In this document: positions 1 through 10,330 of the stretch, in pieces
Layout: every line of letters begins with the position of its first letter
Position numbering within the stretch: position 1 is the first letter of the stretch
Source of the DNA: Gammaproteobacteria bacterium
GTDB taxonomy: Bacteria; Pseudomonadota; Gammaproteobacteria; Ga0077554; Ga007554
Reading direction: 5' to 3'
Assembly (NCBI GenBank): GCA_016191235.1
Contig: JACPOZ010000006.1
Location: 1-64,000, forward strand
Length of the DNA stretch: 64,000 bases
The notes under the pieces: generated by a model
Database searches by the model: none
What the model saw: the letters and a program-made list of their open reading frames with translations, nothing else
What the model was told of the DNA's origin: nothing
Position numbers and translations under genes: made by a program

Positions 1-1330
1 CAAGCCTTGTGGCATCAGGCAAAATGCATCCTGAACCTGTTGCAGAAAATGGGAGGTTTTTTCAATGGCTATTTCACGCAAACCCAAACGGATTCTCGAC
101 GCATACCGATTCCCCTGTTTTCGCCCGCTGGAAAAGATACGCGGCATCTTTGGCGACTCCAAAGCACGGATCATCACGCTCGTTCGGCGCTCAAAAAAAC
201 GGCCTGCAACAGTTGCGGAAGAACGCGCTCTGGCTGGTACGACAAGAAGCTTCGGCAAGTTCGCGACCTCTCCTGTGGCGACACACGTATCTATCTGGAA
301 ATCGAAATTCGACGGGTGCTTTGTCGGCACTGCGGGAAAGTGAAACGCGAACGACTCGACTTTCTCGCCGACACCCCACTCTATACCAAGCGGTTTGCTT
401 GGTATGTAGGCAGACGGTGTCGCGCCAGCACGGTGTCGGACATTGCCCGCGAATTGCTTCTGGACTGGCACACCGTCAAGGAACTGGACAAGCAATACAT
501 GACCGCGCAACTGGAACGCGCCGGAACGCCAGCACCCAAGGCCATTGGCATCGACGAAATATCGATTCGCAAAGGACATACCTATCGCATTGTAGTCAGC
601 GACTTGATCCGTGGTCGTCCCATCTGGTTTGGCGGCGCCGACCGTTCGGAGGGCAGCATGCGACAGTTCTATGACTGGCTGTTCGATGCGAAAACCAAAG
701 GCATTCGTCTTGCAGTGATGGATATGTGGAAGCCCTTTCGTAACGTAACCAACGAACGCGCTCCGCAGGCGGCCATCCTGTTCGACAAATTCCACATCAT
801 GAGCCATCTCGGCGATGCCCTGGATAAAGTCAGAAAGATGGAATATGCACGTCTTCAGGGCAAGGATAGGCGCTACATTAAGGGGCAGAAATACGTACTG
901 CTTTCCAATCACGAAAATCTGACGCTGGACGGCAGACGTTCTTTGAAGGCTTTGCTGGCGGCGAACAAACGGCTGAACACGGCGTACCTGCTGAAAGAGT
1001 CGTTTGGCCAGTTGTGGGATTACAGGAGCGAAGCATGGGCGCGGCGTTTCTTCGAGAATTGGAAAGCCAGCCTGAAGTGGCAACGCCTGAAACCTTACGA
1101 GTTGTTGCCGGGATGATTGAGCGCCATTGGGATGGGATCGCAGCCTATTGCAAGCCAGAGAATAAAGTTTCACTCGGCTTTATTGAGGGACTCAACAACA
1201 AGATACGCGTCATCCAACGCCGTGCATATGGTCTGAGAGATGAAGAATATCTGCGACTAAAAATACTCACGTCTATGCTCCCGAGGCTCTAAAAAACATG
1301 AAATTTACCCACACGATCACGCGAAGAGCC
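1..1330 (+). mobile_element. ISL3-family insertion sequence, right part; left end outside window
   Basis: The transposase reading frame fills this stretch. After its stop comes a terminal sequence that reads inwards from the right end as GGCTCTTCGCGTGATCG, which I take as the right inverted repeat ending near 1330. The left inverted repeat must lie before base 1, so the pair cannot be compared and the target duplication cannot be checked. The right end lies about 20 bases from the stop of the CheY-like gene. Family assignment rests on the transposase; the exact end is inferred. Confidence 0.7.
65..1292 (+). pseudogene. ISL3-family transposase with two frame breaks
   Basis: This DDE transposase would move the ISL3 element. 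The start at 65 is preferred over the ORF-track start at 7 because GGGAGG sits nine bases before it. The first 45 codons (MAISRKPKRILDAYRF) run in frame 2 to a run of seven A at 193-199. The protein then continues in frame 1 with a zinc-finger-like CNSCG and CRHCG segment and the catalytic region (GIDEISIRKGH, DMWKPF). Frame 1 stops at 1116, but the conserved end (MIERHWDGIAAYCKPENK) continues in frame 3 to 1292. Each step is a -1 shift, equal to one lost base. The A7 run is a possible programmed slippage site, but the second break makes decay more likely. Confidence 0.75.
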
Positions 1331-1348
1331 CATATTTTATTTGCAGGC

Positions 1349-1735
1349 TTAGAGTGTCACGAAAATATCAGAAAGCATACTCGGGCCATCTGAAGCATTG
1401 ATTGGTTTGAGGACATAACTTGTAATTCCTTGCTTGCTGCATTCCATGATTGAGTCCTTGTCGGCAACTGAAGTAAGCATTATTACTGGAATGGCCTTGT
1501 TAGTTTCCCGAATCTTTTTCAGGGTTGCTTTTCCGTCCATTATTGGCATGACAATGTCCAAGAATATCAAGTCTATCTTCTTGTTGGAGGTATCGAGTAT
1601 TTTTATCGCTTCCCGGCCATTTTCGGCTTGAATAACGTGTTCATATCCCATCGTTACCAGAACGCGCCTGAGCGATTCACGCATTATATGCGTGTCGTCA
1701 ACAATCAGTATCGTTGAATTTTTATCTAACATCAT
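1349..1735 (-). CDS. CheY-like single-domain response regulator
   Basis: A 128-residue receiver domain with no output domain. It has the acidic pair near the N-terminus (ILIVDDTH), the phosphoacceptor aspartate in LIFLDIVMPIMDG, the conserved threonine/serine in IMLTS and the lysine in YVLKPI. Such proteins signal by binding a partner such as a flagellar motor or a phosphatase. It lies 12 bases after the CheX-like gene on the same strand, so the two are probably co-transcribed and CheX is the likely phosphatase. The stop is about 20 bases from the end of an ISL3 element, which may have replaced downstream genes. The output of the pathway is not visible here. Confidence 0.8.
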   Translation of the reverse strand: MMLDKNSTILIVDDTHIMRESLRRVLVTMGYEHVIQAENGREAIKILDTSNKKIDLIFLDIVMPIMDGKATLKKIRETNKAIPVIMLTSVADKDSIMECSKQGITSYVLKPINASDGPSMLSDIFVTL

Positions 1736-1747
1736 TCACACCGTCAT

Positions 1748-2278
1748 TTAGCTCAAAAGATAGCTGAAATAAAATCGCCCAATATTTTTTATATCGATTG
1801 GAACAGTAAAGATCTGTTTAACATCCGTCAATAAAAACTCGCTATCTTGCTTGTTAAATATATAGAGAGGTGCACTGAAGCTAATTCTGTACTTTGTATT
1901 GTTTATACTACGAGTCGCAAGCCCAATAACCGTGTTCGAGAATTCAGCCAGCGCCTCTCTGATGTCATCATTTAATACTGTAAAATTTTCAATAGTACCC
2001 AACATCTTTGAGCGCACTCGATTTCCAATCGCTATGGATGTGCTCAGATCAAAATTCATAATTATTTTTCCAGAAGCAGCAATATCACCAGAAGTTTTTG
2101 AAGATACACATACTGCAAACTCTTTAAAGACAAACACGTCAAGTGGGTCGCTATAACCTAGAAGGTCACTTGTACCATGTAAGTCAGCCATGCGGTTCAG
2201 GGCAACAATTGTTTCGTTAATTAATGGCAACAATATCGAGTTACGTATATTGTCGGGTAGTTCACCTTGTAGTTCCAT
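1748..2278 (-). CDS. CheX-like phosphatase-domain protein
   Basis: A 176-residue protein that resembles the CheX/CheC group, which dephosphorylates CheY-type regulators. The supporting motif is EALAEFSNTVIGLA around residues 108-121, which matches the helix with a conserved Glu and Asn used by these phosphatases. The following beta-rich part (YRISFSAPLYIF) also fits the family. It sits directly upstream of a CheY-like gene, which is the natural substrate. Base composition of this pair looks lower in GC than its neighbours. The family assignment is from motif and context; no alignment was run. Confidence 0.6.
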   Translation of the reverse strand: MELQGELPDNIRNSILLPLINETIVALNRMADLHGTSDLLGYSDPLDVFVFKEFAVCVSSKTSGDIAASGKIIMNFDLSTSIAIGNRVRSKMLGTIENFTVLNDDIREALAEFSNTVIGLATRSINNTKYRISFSAPLYIFNKQDSEFLLTDVKQIFTVPIDIKNIGRFYFSYLLS

Positions 2279-2368
2279 GTATTTAGATGTTCTGCAGTTA
2301 TGGTTTACAGGTATAGGATCGGCATTAATGGGAATATACTTAACCCTACCTCAACATAAAAATCGATC

Positions 2369-3289
2369 ATGACCCTCACCGAACTCCGCTACATCGTCGC
2401 CGTCGCCCGTGAGCGCCATTTTGGGCGCGCGGCGGAGGCGTGTTTTGTCAGCCAGCCTACGTTAAGCGTGGCGGTGCGCAAGCTGGAGGATGAGCTGGGC
2501 GTGGTGCTGTTCGAGCGCGGCCCAAGTGAAGTAACGGTGACGCCGGCAGGAGAACGCGTCATCGCACAGGCGATGCGCGTGCTGGACGAGGCGCGCACGC
2601 TCAAAGAGCTTGCCAGACAGGGGGAGGATCCGCTATCCGTCCCAATGCGCCTGGGCGCGATCTACACCATCGCACCTTATCTATTGCCCCACCTGATTCC
2701 GGTGCTGCATAAACGTGCACCGCACATGCCGCTGCTGATCGAGGAAAATTATACCGGCACACTGACCGGACGCCTGCAGCAGGGCGAACTGGATGTGATC
2801 GTGATCTCGCTGCCCTTTGAGGTGCCCGGCATTATCACCCAGCCGCTGTACGACGAAGATTTTGTGGTGGTGTTGCCCGCTGGGCACCCGCTGGCGAAAA
2901 AAACCGCCGTCAAGCCGGCGGACATCGCCGATGAGACGGTATTACTGCTGGGCGCAGGTCATTGTTTCCGTGACCAGGTGCTGAGTGCTTGTCCGGCCTG
3001 CCATCGCGGCAGCGCCGTACCCGGCAGCCTGCAAAAGACACTGGAGGGCAGCTCGCTGGAGACTATCCGACTGATGGTAGCTTCCGGTGCGGGGATCACG
3101 GTGCTGCCGGGCACTTCGGTAAGCATACGGCACAACAAACTGCTTGCTGTGCGCCCCTTTGTTAAACCCGTCCCCACCCGCAGAGTAGCGCTGGCCTGGC
3201 GTAAGAGCTTCACCCGGCCCGAAGCGATTCAAGCCATCCGGCAGGCTATCCTTTCCTCGGATCTGCCAGGCATACGCCCTATTATATGA
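2369..3289 (+). CDS. oxyR: OxyR, peroxide-sensing LysR-type regulator
   Basis: A 306-residue LysR-family activator that turns on peroxide defence genes. The N-terminal helix-turn-helix is clear (ACFVSQPTLSVAVRKLEDEL). The sensing loop reads GHCFRDQVLSAC, with the two cysteines at the spacing of Cys199 and Cys208 in E. coli OxyR, so the disulfide switch should work. Length matches the family. The gene reads into a rubrerythrin-rubredoxin-reductase cluster on the same strand. An OxyR-like site starts at its stop codon, which points to direct control of those genes. Confidence 0.93.
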   Translation: MTLTELRYIVAVARERHFGRAAEACFVSQPTLSVAVRKLEDELGVVLFERGPSEVTVTPAGERVIAQAMRVLDEARTLKELARQGEDPLSVPMRLGAIYTIAPYLLPHLIPVLHKRAPHMPLLIEENYTGTLTGRLQQGELDVIVISLPFEVPGIITQPLYDEDFVVVLPAGHPLAKKTAVKPADIADETVLLLGAGHCFRDQVLSACPACHRGSAVPGSLQKTLEGSSLETIRLMVASGAGITVLPGTSVSIRHNKLLAVRPFVKPVPTRRVALAWRKSFTRPEAIQAIRQAILSSDLPGIRPII

Positions 3290-3322
3290 TAGTAATAAAC
3301 TATCAATATAATAATAACGATT
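3289..3322 (+). promoter_or_regulatory. candidate OxyR-binding site upstream of rubrerythrin
   Basis: ATAGTAATAAACTAT at 3289-3303 fits the first half of the OxyR consensus ATAG-N7-CTAT. After seven bases a weaker second half follows (ATAATAACGATTAAT). It overlaps the oxyR stop codon and lies about 100 bases before the rubrerythrin start. The match is by eye; binding is inferred. Confidence 0.5.
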
Positions 3323-3420
3323 AATTAGATTAATTACTCTTGTGCGTCTAATATGCATCTTACGTGGTTACGGCCACATCAATGTGAGATGTCACACCCT
3401 TGGATACACAGGAGAAAATC

Positions 3421-3894
3421 ATGAAACACGACGGTTCGGTAACCATCCAGAATCTTGAAGCGGCCTTCGCCGGCGAGTCGATGGCATATATCAAATATAT
3501 GTACTTCGCCAAAATCTGCCGTGCGCAGGGAGACGAGGAAACCGCCAAGGTCTTTGAAGATACGGCGGCGCAGGAGGTGCAGCATGCCTTCGGCCACCTT
3601 GATTTGCTTTACCCTAAGGACCGGATGGATGCCGCACGCTGCCTGGATATGGCAATTGCCGGGGAAACCTACGAGTACACCGAGTTGTACCCCAAGTTCC
3701 GGCACTTGGCGGTGCAGGAAAACAACGAGGCGGCGGTGCGTGAATTCGACGAACAAATCGCCGAGTCCGTCGAACATGCGCAACGCTTTCAAGCGACGCT
3801 GGAAAAAGCCGCCAAACGGTTTGCCGCCTTGGCCAAGGTTGAGGAGCGTCACGCCAACCACTATCGTGCGACACTCGCCAAAGTGCGCGGTTAA
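3421..3894 (+). CDS. rubrerythrin (di-iron domain only)
   Basis: A ferritin-like di-iron protein of 157 residues that reduces hydrogen peroxide to water. I start it at 3421 because AGGAG lies just before this ATG, while the track start at 3400 has no ribosome site. It shows the metal-ligand helices: FAGESMAYIKY, EEVQHAFGHL-like (AQEVQHAFGHL), AGETYEY and VEERHANHYR. The usual C-terminal rubredoxin domain is absent; a separate rubredoxin gene follows 33 bases on and can supply the electrons. It lies behind oxyR and a likely OxyR site, so peroxide induction is expected. Confidence 0.9.
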   Translation: MKHDGSVTIQNLEAAFAGESMAYIKYMYFAKICRAQGDEETAKVFEDTAAQEVQHAFGHLDLLYPKDRMDAARCLDMAIAGETYEYTELYPKFRHLAVQENNEAAVREFDEQIAESVEHAQRFQATLEKAAKRFAALAKVEERHANHYRATLAKVRG

Positions 3895-3927
3895 GTTGCT
3901 CATTTAAGAATGATTAAGAGGAAAGAG

Positions 3928-4101
3928 ATGATGAAAAAATGGCAATGTGTAGTCTGTGGCCTGATCTATGATGAAAGCGCCGGAATGCCTGCGGAAGGCA
4001 TCGCTCCGGGTACGCGCTGGGCGGACATCCCCGATAACTGGGCCTGCCCGGATTGCGGGGTAGCAAAAAGCGATTTCGAGATGGTCGAAATCGCGGCATA
4101 A
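3928..4101 (+). CDS. rubredoxin
   Basis: A 57-residue one-iron electron carrier. The two iron-binding pairs are visible as CVVCG near the N-terminus and CPDCG near the C-terminus, with the typical WACPDCG context and the conserved Tyr/Asp/Gly segment (LIYDESAG). The start at 3928 is set by AAGAGG a few bases upstream; the ORF track begins 18 bases earlier. It stands between rubrerythrin and a rubredoxin reductase, so it should pass electrons from NAD(P)H via the reductase to rubrerythrin. Confidence 0.93.
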   Translation: MMKKWQCVVCGLIYDESAGMPAEGIAPGTRWADIPDNWACPDCGVAKSDFEMVEIAA

Positions 4102-4119
4102 TCCTATAAAAAGGCGGTT

Positions 4120-4189
4120 AGCCACAAAGGACACAGACATAATGCAGGTTCTGCGTGTTTTCCTCTGTGTTCCCTGTGTCTCTGTGGCT
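4120..4189. repeat. CACAGAG-type dispersed inverted repeat
   Basis: The arms AGCCACAAAGGACACAGA and its near complement at the right end (CTGTGTCTCTGTGGCT) enclose about 35 bases. A related purine-rich copy sits at 44411 (GGAGAACACAGAGGAAAA in both). It fills the rubredoxin to reductase gap. Confidence 0.55.
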
Positions 4190-4229
4190 TTTTATTCGGT
4201 TTACCTACATCATCACTCCTGGAGATCCC

Positions 4230-5375
4230 ATGAACCCCATCATCATCGTCGGCAGCGGTCTTTCGGGTTACACCCTGGCCCGCGAATTCCGCAAAATCGA
4301 CAAAGAAACGCCATTGCGGATCATCACGGCGGATGACGGGCGCGTTTATTCCAAGCCTATGCTTTCCAATGCCTTGAGCAACGGCCGGACACCGGATCAG
4401 CTGGCCACGGCTGACGCCACACAAATGGCGGCCCAATTGAATGCGGTGATCCAGACACATAGCTGGGTGAACGCCATCGACACGGCGCGTCACATCATTT
4501 CCGTGGATGGCCAGGAGCTGGAATACGCCAAGCTCGTGCTTGCGCTGGGTGCCGAGGTGATCAAACCCGCATTGAAGGGCGATGCCGCTGATGCCGTGAT
4601 GTCGGTGAATGACCTGGGCGACTACACGCGTTTTCGTGCTGTCATTACCGACGCCAAGCATGTCGCTATCATCGGCGCGGGGCTGATCGGCTGTGAGTTC
4701 GCCAACGACCTGCGCAGTGCAGGTATCGCCGTGGATGTCATCAGCACCGGCAACGCACCTCTCAATCGCCTGCTGCCCGAGGCGGCCGGGCATGCATTGC
4801 AGAGGGGTCTGGCGCATATCGGGGTCAACTGGCACATCGACAAGGCTGTTACGGCGGTAGACCACCGTGGTGCTCAGGGCTACCGCCTTACACTCTCTGA
4901 TGGCTCAAGCGTCGAGGCAGATGCGGTGTTGTCCTGCGTGGGCCTGCGTCCGCGTACCGCGCTGGCCAGTGCTGCGGGTATACACACAGCGCGCGGCATC
5001 GCGGTGGACCGCTTTCTTGCCACCAGCGCGCCTGATGTTTATGCCATGGGTGATTGCGCCGAGGTAGAAGGCCTGGTGCTGTTCTACGTCATGCCTCTGA
5101 TGAACGCCGCACGCGCCCTGGCGAAAACCTTGGCAGGCGCGCCTACCCCGGTCGGCTACCCGCCCATGCCGGTGGTTGTGAAAACACCGGCACATCCCGT
5201 AGTCGTTTCCCCGCCGTCACCCGGCGTTATGGGCGCATGGAAGATCGAGGTATTGGAAGCTGGCGTGCGCGCGCTATTTTTCGATGCCGACAACAAACTG
5301 CGCGGCTTTGCCTTGACTGGCACAGCGGTGAGTGAAAAAAATGCGCTGGTCAAGGAGTTGCCAGCGCTGCTTTAA
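4230..5375 (+). CDS. FAD-dependent NAD(P)H:rubredoxin reductase
   Basis: A two-nucleotide-binding flavoprotein of about 381 residues that reduces rubredoxin with NAD(P)H. The start at 4230 has GGAG five bases before it; the track start at 4155 lies inside a repeat. The FAD fold is at the N-terminus (IIIVGSGLSGYTLAREF), the NAD(P)H fold in the middle (HVAIIGAGLIGCEFANDL) and the FAD-binding ATG-like motif near the C-terminal third (DVYAMGDCAEV). It follows rubredoxin and rubrerythrin, completing a short electron chain for peroxide removal. It ends 17 bases from the convergent gyrB stop. Confidence 0.85.
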   Translation: MNPIIIVGSGLSGYTLAREFRKIDKETPLRIITADDGRVYSKPMLSNALSNGRTPDQLATADATQMAAQLNAVIQTHSWVNAIDTARHIISVDGQELEYAKLVLALGAEVIKPALKGDAADAVMSVNDLGDYTRFRAVITDAKHVAIIGAGLIGCEFANDLRSAGIAVDVISTGNAPLNRLLPEAAGHALQRGLAHIGVNWHIDKAVTAVDHRGAQGYRLTLSDGSSVEADAVLSCVGLRPRTALASAAGIHTARGIAVDRFLATSAPDVYAMGDCAEVEGLVLFYVMPLMNAARALAKTLAGAPTPVGYPPMPVVVKTPAHPVVVSPPSPGVMGAWKIEVLEAGVRALFFDADNKLRGFALTGTAVSEKNALVKELPALL

Positions 5376-5392
5376 AATTGCTTTTTGTAGGA

Positions 5393-7837
<2,445 letters not shown>

Positions 7838-7885
7838 CTATACCTGGAAGCGTATTGTAACATATTGTTACTGTGTAGAATCCTG

Positions 7886-8968
7886 TCAAAAAGTCCGTTC
7901 CGTCACTACGCCGTGTTCCACGTGGAACATCTTCCTCCCGGCTATTTCCGGCACATGGATCAATTCTCTATCCGTGGTCGTTACCATTATCTGTGCGTCA
8001 AGCTCACAGAGTAGATCTATCAATTTTCTTCGGTGTTGTGTATCCAACTCGGCAGGCAGATCATCCACCAAAATAATGCACTGGCGTTGTGCGCGAACTT
8101 TTAGAAGCGCGGCCTGCGCTAGATACATTGCGCATATCAGTAATTTTTGCTGCCCCCCCGAGGTGTATTCCTGCGCAGGCTTGCCGGCAACCTCAATCAT
8201 AACGTCGGCGCGGTGCGGACCCCTGCTGGTATAGCCAAGCGATCGGTCTTTTTCCAGCGAACGCGCCAGCACCTCACGATATTCGGCATCCTGAGCCCAA
8301 CCGCGCAAATAACGCAGCGACACCCCTTCAAGAGGAAGCAGCTTTTCCACAAACCCAACGAACAACGGCAAGTAATCACGCAGGTATTCACGCCTGAGTG
8401 AATCTATTCGGCTTGCGCTTTCCTGCAACTCCATACTCCACACATCTTCCGGCATGGAACGGCCAGAACAGCGCAACGATGCATTCCTTTGTTTAAGGGC
8501 GCGGCAATAGCGCGCCCAGACAGGCATAAAGGCATGTTCCACGTGGAACACACCCCAGTCCATAAAGCGGCGGCGCTGCCGTGGACCCAGGGTTAGTATT
8601 TTGTGGCTGTCGGGGTTAATTAGAAGAAGCGGTAGATGAGTGACGAGATCCGAGGTGCGCTCCAGCGTCTGCCCCGCCGCACGCATGCGCATCTTTTCCG
8701 CCATATATTCAATGCCCAGCGGAATACGCTGCTCAGCACTAATGTTCACCTGACCAACTACAGTAAAACCGTCTGCGCCCTTGCTGATAACATTCTGGAT
8801 ATGAGAGGAACGAAAAGAACGCGCCCGCCCCAGCAGGTAAATAGCCTCCAAAAGACTTGTTTTACCGCTGGCGTTAACGCCATGAATAATATTCAGGCAC
8901 GGGGCAGGTTCGATATGGGTCTCGGCAAGATTCCGGACGTTTTTGATATAAAGGGAGGCCAGGCTCAT
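7886..8968 (-). CDS. recF: RecF recombination mediator
   Basis: An SMC-like ATPase of 360 residues that loads RecA at gaps with RecO and RecR. The Walker A segment is GVNASGKTSLLEAIYLLG; the signature motif is YTSGGQQKLLICAMYLAQ and Walker B is CIILVDDLPAELD. It lies between dnaN and gyrB in the usual order. Oddly the gene contains two perfect copies of the parS palindrome, each of which encodes the peptide FHVEH; the second one lies in the C-terminal tail, after the usual end of the conserved fold. Confidence 0.95.
   Translation of the reverse strand: MSLASLYIKNVRNLAETHIEPAPCLNIIHGVNASGKTSLLEAIYLLGRARSFRSSHIQNVISKGADGFTVVGQVNISAEQRIPLGIEYMAEKMRMRAAGQTLERTSDLVTHLPLLLINPDSHKILTLGPRQRRRFMDWGVFHVEHAFMPVWARYCRALKQRNASLRCSGRSMPEDVWSMELQESASRIDSLRREYLRDYLPLFVGFVEKLLPLEGVSLRYLRGWAQDAEYREVLARSLEKDRSLGYTSRGPHRADVMIEVAGKPAQEYTSGGQQKLLICAMYLAQAALLKVRAQRQCIILVDDLPAELDTQHRRKLIDLLCELDAQIMVTTTDRELIHVPEIAGRKMFHVEHGVVTERTF
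7914..7929. promoter_or_regulatory. parS centromere site (copy 1, within recF)
   Basis: TGTTCCACGTGGAACA is a perfect 16-base palindrome and identical to the Pseudomonas-type parS bound by ParB. It is inside the 3' end of recF, close to the origin, which is where parS sites normally cluster. Confidence 0.88.
8535..8550. promoter_or_regulatory. parS centromere site (copy 2, within recF)
   Basis: A second identical TGTTCCACGTGGAACA lies 606 bases downstream of the first site start, again in recF and again encoding FHVEH. Two copies in one gene are unlikely by chance. Confidence 0.88.
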
Positions 8969-9021
8969 TAAAAATAATCTAGCCTGAATGTTCCAAGCTG
9001 AAAATAAGCATTATCCGGGTA

Positions 9022-10122
9022 TTACAGCCGCATCGGCATCACAACGTACTTGCAGTGCTCCATGCCGACACCTTGTATCAAACAACAGCTATTGGCATCC
9101 GAAAGCACCAGCTGCGCCTGCGCTCCGGTAACGGCAGAAAGCGCGTCTATCACGTAACTTACGTTAAAGCCAATTTCCAGGGTATCGCCCTGATAGTCGA
9201 CAGCGACTTCTTCTTCCGCTTCTTCCTGCTCCGGGTTGTGGGCAAAGATGCGCAGGCTACCTTTCGCCAACTGGAAGCGCACGCTACGGTGTTTTTCATT
9301 GGAAAGAATCGAAGCACGCACCAACGCCTGTTTGAGCGTTTCCTTGTCACTGATGACGAGTTTGTCGCCGCCCTGCGGTACAACGCGCTGATAGTCGGGG
9401 AAGCGTCCATCGATCAGTTTGGAGGTAAAGCTTATCTCCGGTGTTGAAAGCTGGATATGGTTGGCGCCAAGTTGGACCTGGATCATCCGATCCGAATCCT
9501 CAAGCAACCGCGACAGTTCTTGTATACCCTTCCTCGGTATAATGATCTGTTGGATTTCTGAGACTTTTATATCGACATCGGCATCACACAGTGCGAGTCG
9601 GTGGCCGTCGGTAGCGACCGTGCGCAACCTGCCATCGGCAATCTCCAACAACAGCCCATTCAGGTAATAGCGAATATCCTGTTGCGCCATCGCAAAGCCT
9701 GTCCGGTCAATGAGATTTTTCAAGACATTTTGTGCAACGGAAAAACTGATCACTTCACTGAATGAACCGATATTCGGAAATTCGGCTGCAGGTAGTGTAG
9801 ACAGGGTAAAACGGCTCTTGCCGGAACGGATCACTGTACGCTCACCTTCTACCGTGAGTTCCACTTGGGCCTGTTCGGGCAAGGCGCGGCAGATATCCAG
9901 GAACTTACGTGCAGGCAAGGTAGTTTCACCAGCCTCGGAACCGTCGAATTGAGTACGTGCCGTCATCTCGATTTCGAGATCTGTCGCCGTAAGAGACAAC
10001 CCCTCCCTATCAGCCTTGAGCAGCACGTTGGACAGAATGGGTAAGGTCTGCCTGCGTTCCACAACACCACAGACCAATTGAAGCGGTTTCAACAAGTTTT
10101 CGCGCTGTATTGTGAGTTTCAT
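9022..10122 (-). CDS. dnaN: DNA polymerase III beta sliding clamp
   Basis: The 366-residue ring-forming clamp that holds polymerase III on DNA. Three repeats of the clamp fold are evident from the length and from typical segments: LPILSNVLLKADREGLSLTA in the first, DIRYYLNGLLLEI in the second, and the C-terminal YVVMPMRL, which ends the third. It follows dnaA after a 208-base AT-rich gap with DnaA boxes and precedes recF by 53 bases, so it may have its own promoter but share readthrough with recF. Confidence 0.97.
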   Translation of the reverse strand: MKLTIQRENLLKPLQLVCGVVERRQTLPILSNVLLKADREGLSLTATDLEIEMTARTQFDGSEAGETTLPARKFLDICRALPEQAQVELTVEGERTVIRSGKSRFTLSTLPAAEFPNIGSFSEVISFSVAQNVLKNLIDRTGFAMAQQDIRYYLNGLLLEIADGRLRTVATDGHRLALCDADVDIKVSEIQQIIIPRKGIQELSRLLEDSDRMIQVQLGANHIQLSTPEISFTSKLIDGRFPDYQRVVPQGGDKLVISDKETLKQALVRASILSNEKHRSVRFQLAKGSLRIFAHNPEQEEAEEEVAVDYQGDTLEIGFNVSYVIDALSAVTGAQAQLVLSDANSCCLIQGVGMEHCKYVVMPMRL

Positions 10123-10330
10123 AATATTACCTAAATATTTAAAATTATTATTATAGTTATAATGCCCTGTAAAACCCTGTATATCTATAAAAAAACATTT
10201 AAAAATATAGCGTTATATGATTTATAAGGAGGCTCAAAACTGTATCTGAAAGCCCACCTGATCCTGTTGATGTTTTGTGGATAATTTTATTTTTTTAAAA
10301 ATTACTAAAGTTACCCACAGATTATAAACA
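10123..10330. other. dnaA-dnaN intergenic region with DnaA boxes
   Basis: This 208-base gap is very AT-rich (10130-10220). It has a perfect DnaA box, TTATCCACA on the minus strand at 10276-10284, and a one-mismatch box TTACCCACA at 10311-10319. It can serve as the dnaN promoter region and as part of a replication origin. Which of the two dnaA-flanking regions is the true oriC cannot be told here. Confidence 0.5.

Noticed and set aside
7-64. Longer N-terminus of the transposase ORF starting at base 7
   Set aside because: The start at 65 has a strong ribosome site and a family-like N-terminus in another frame; the 7-64 leader is unlike a transposase start.
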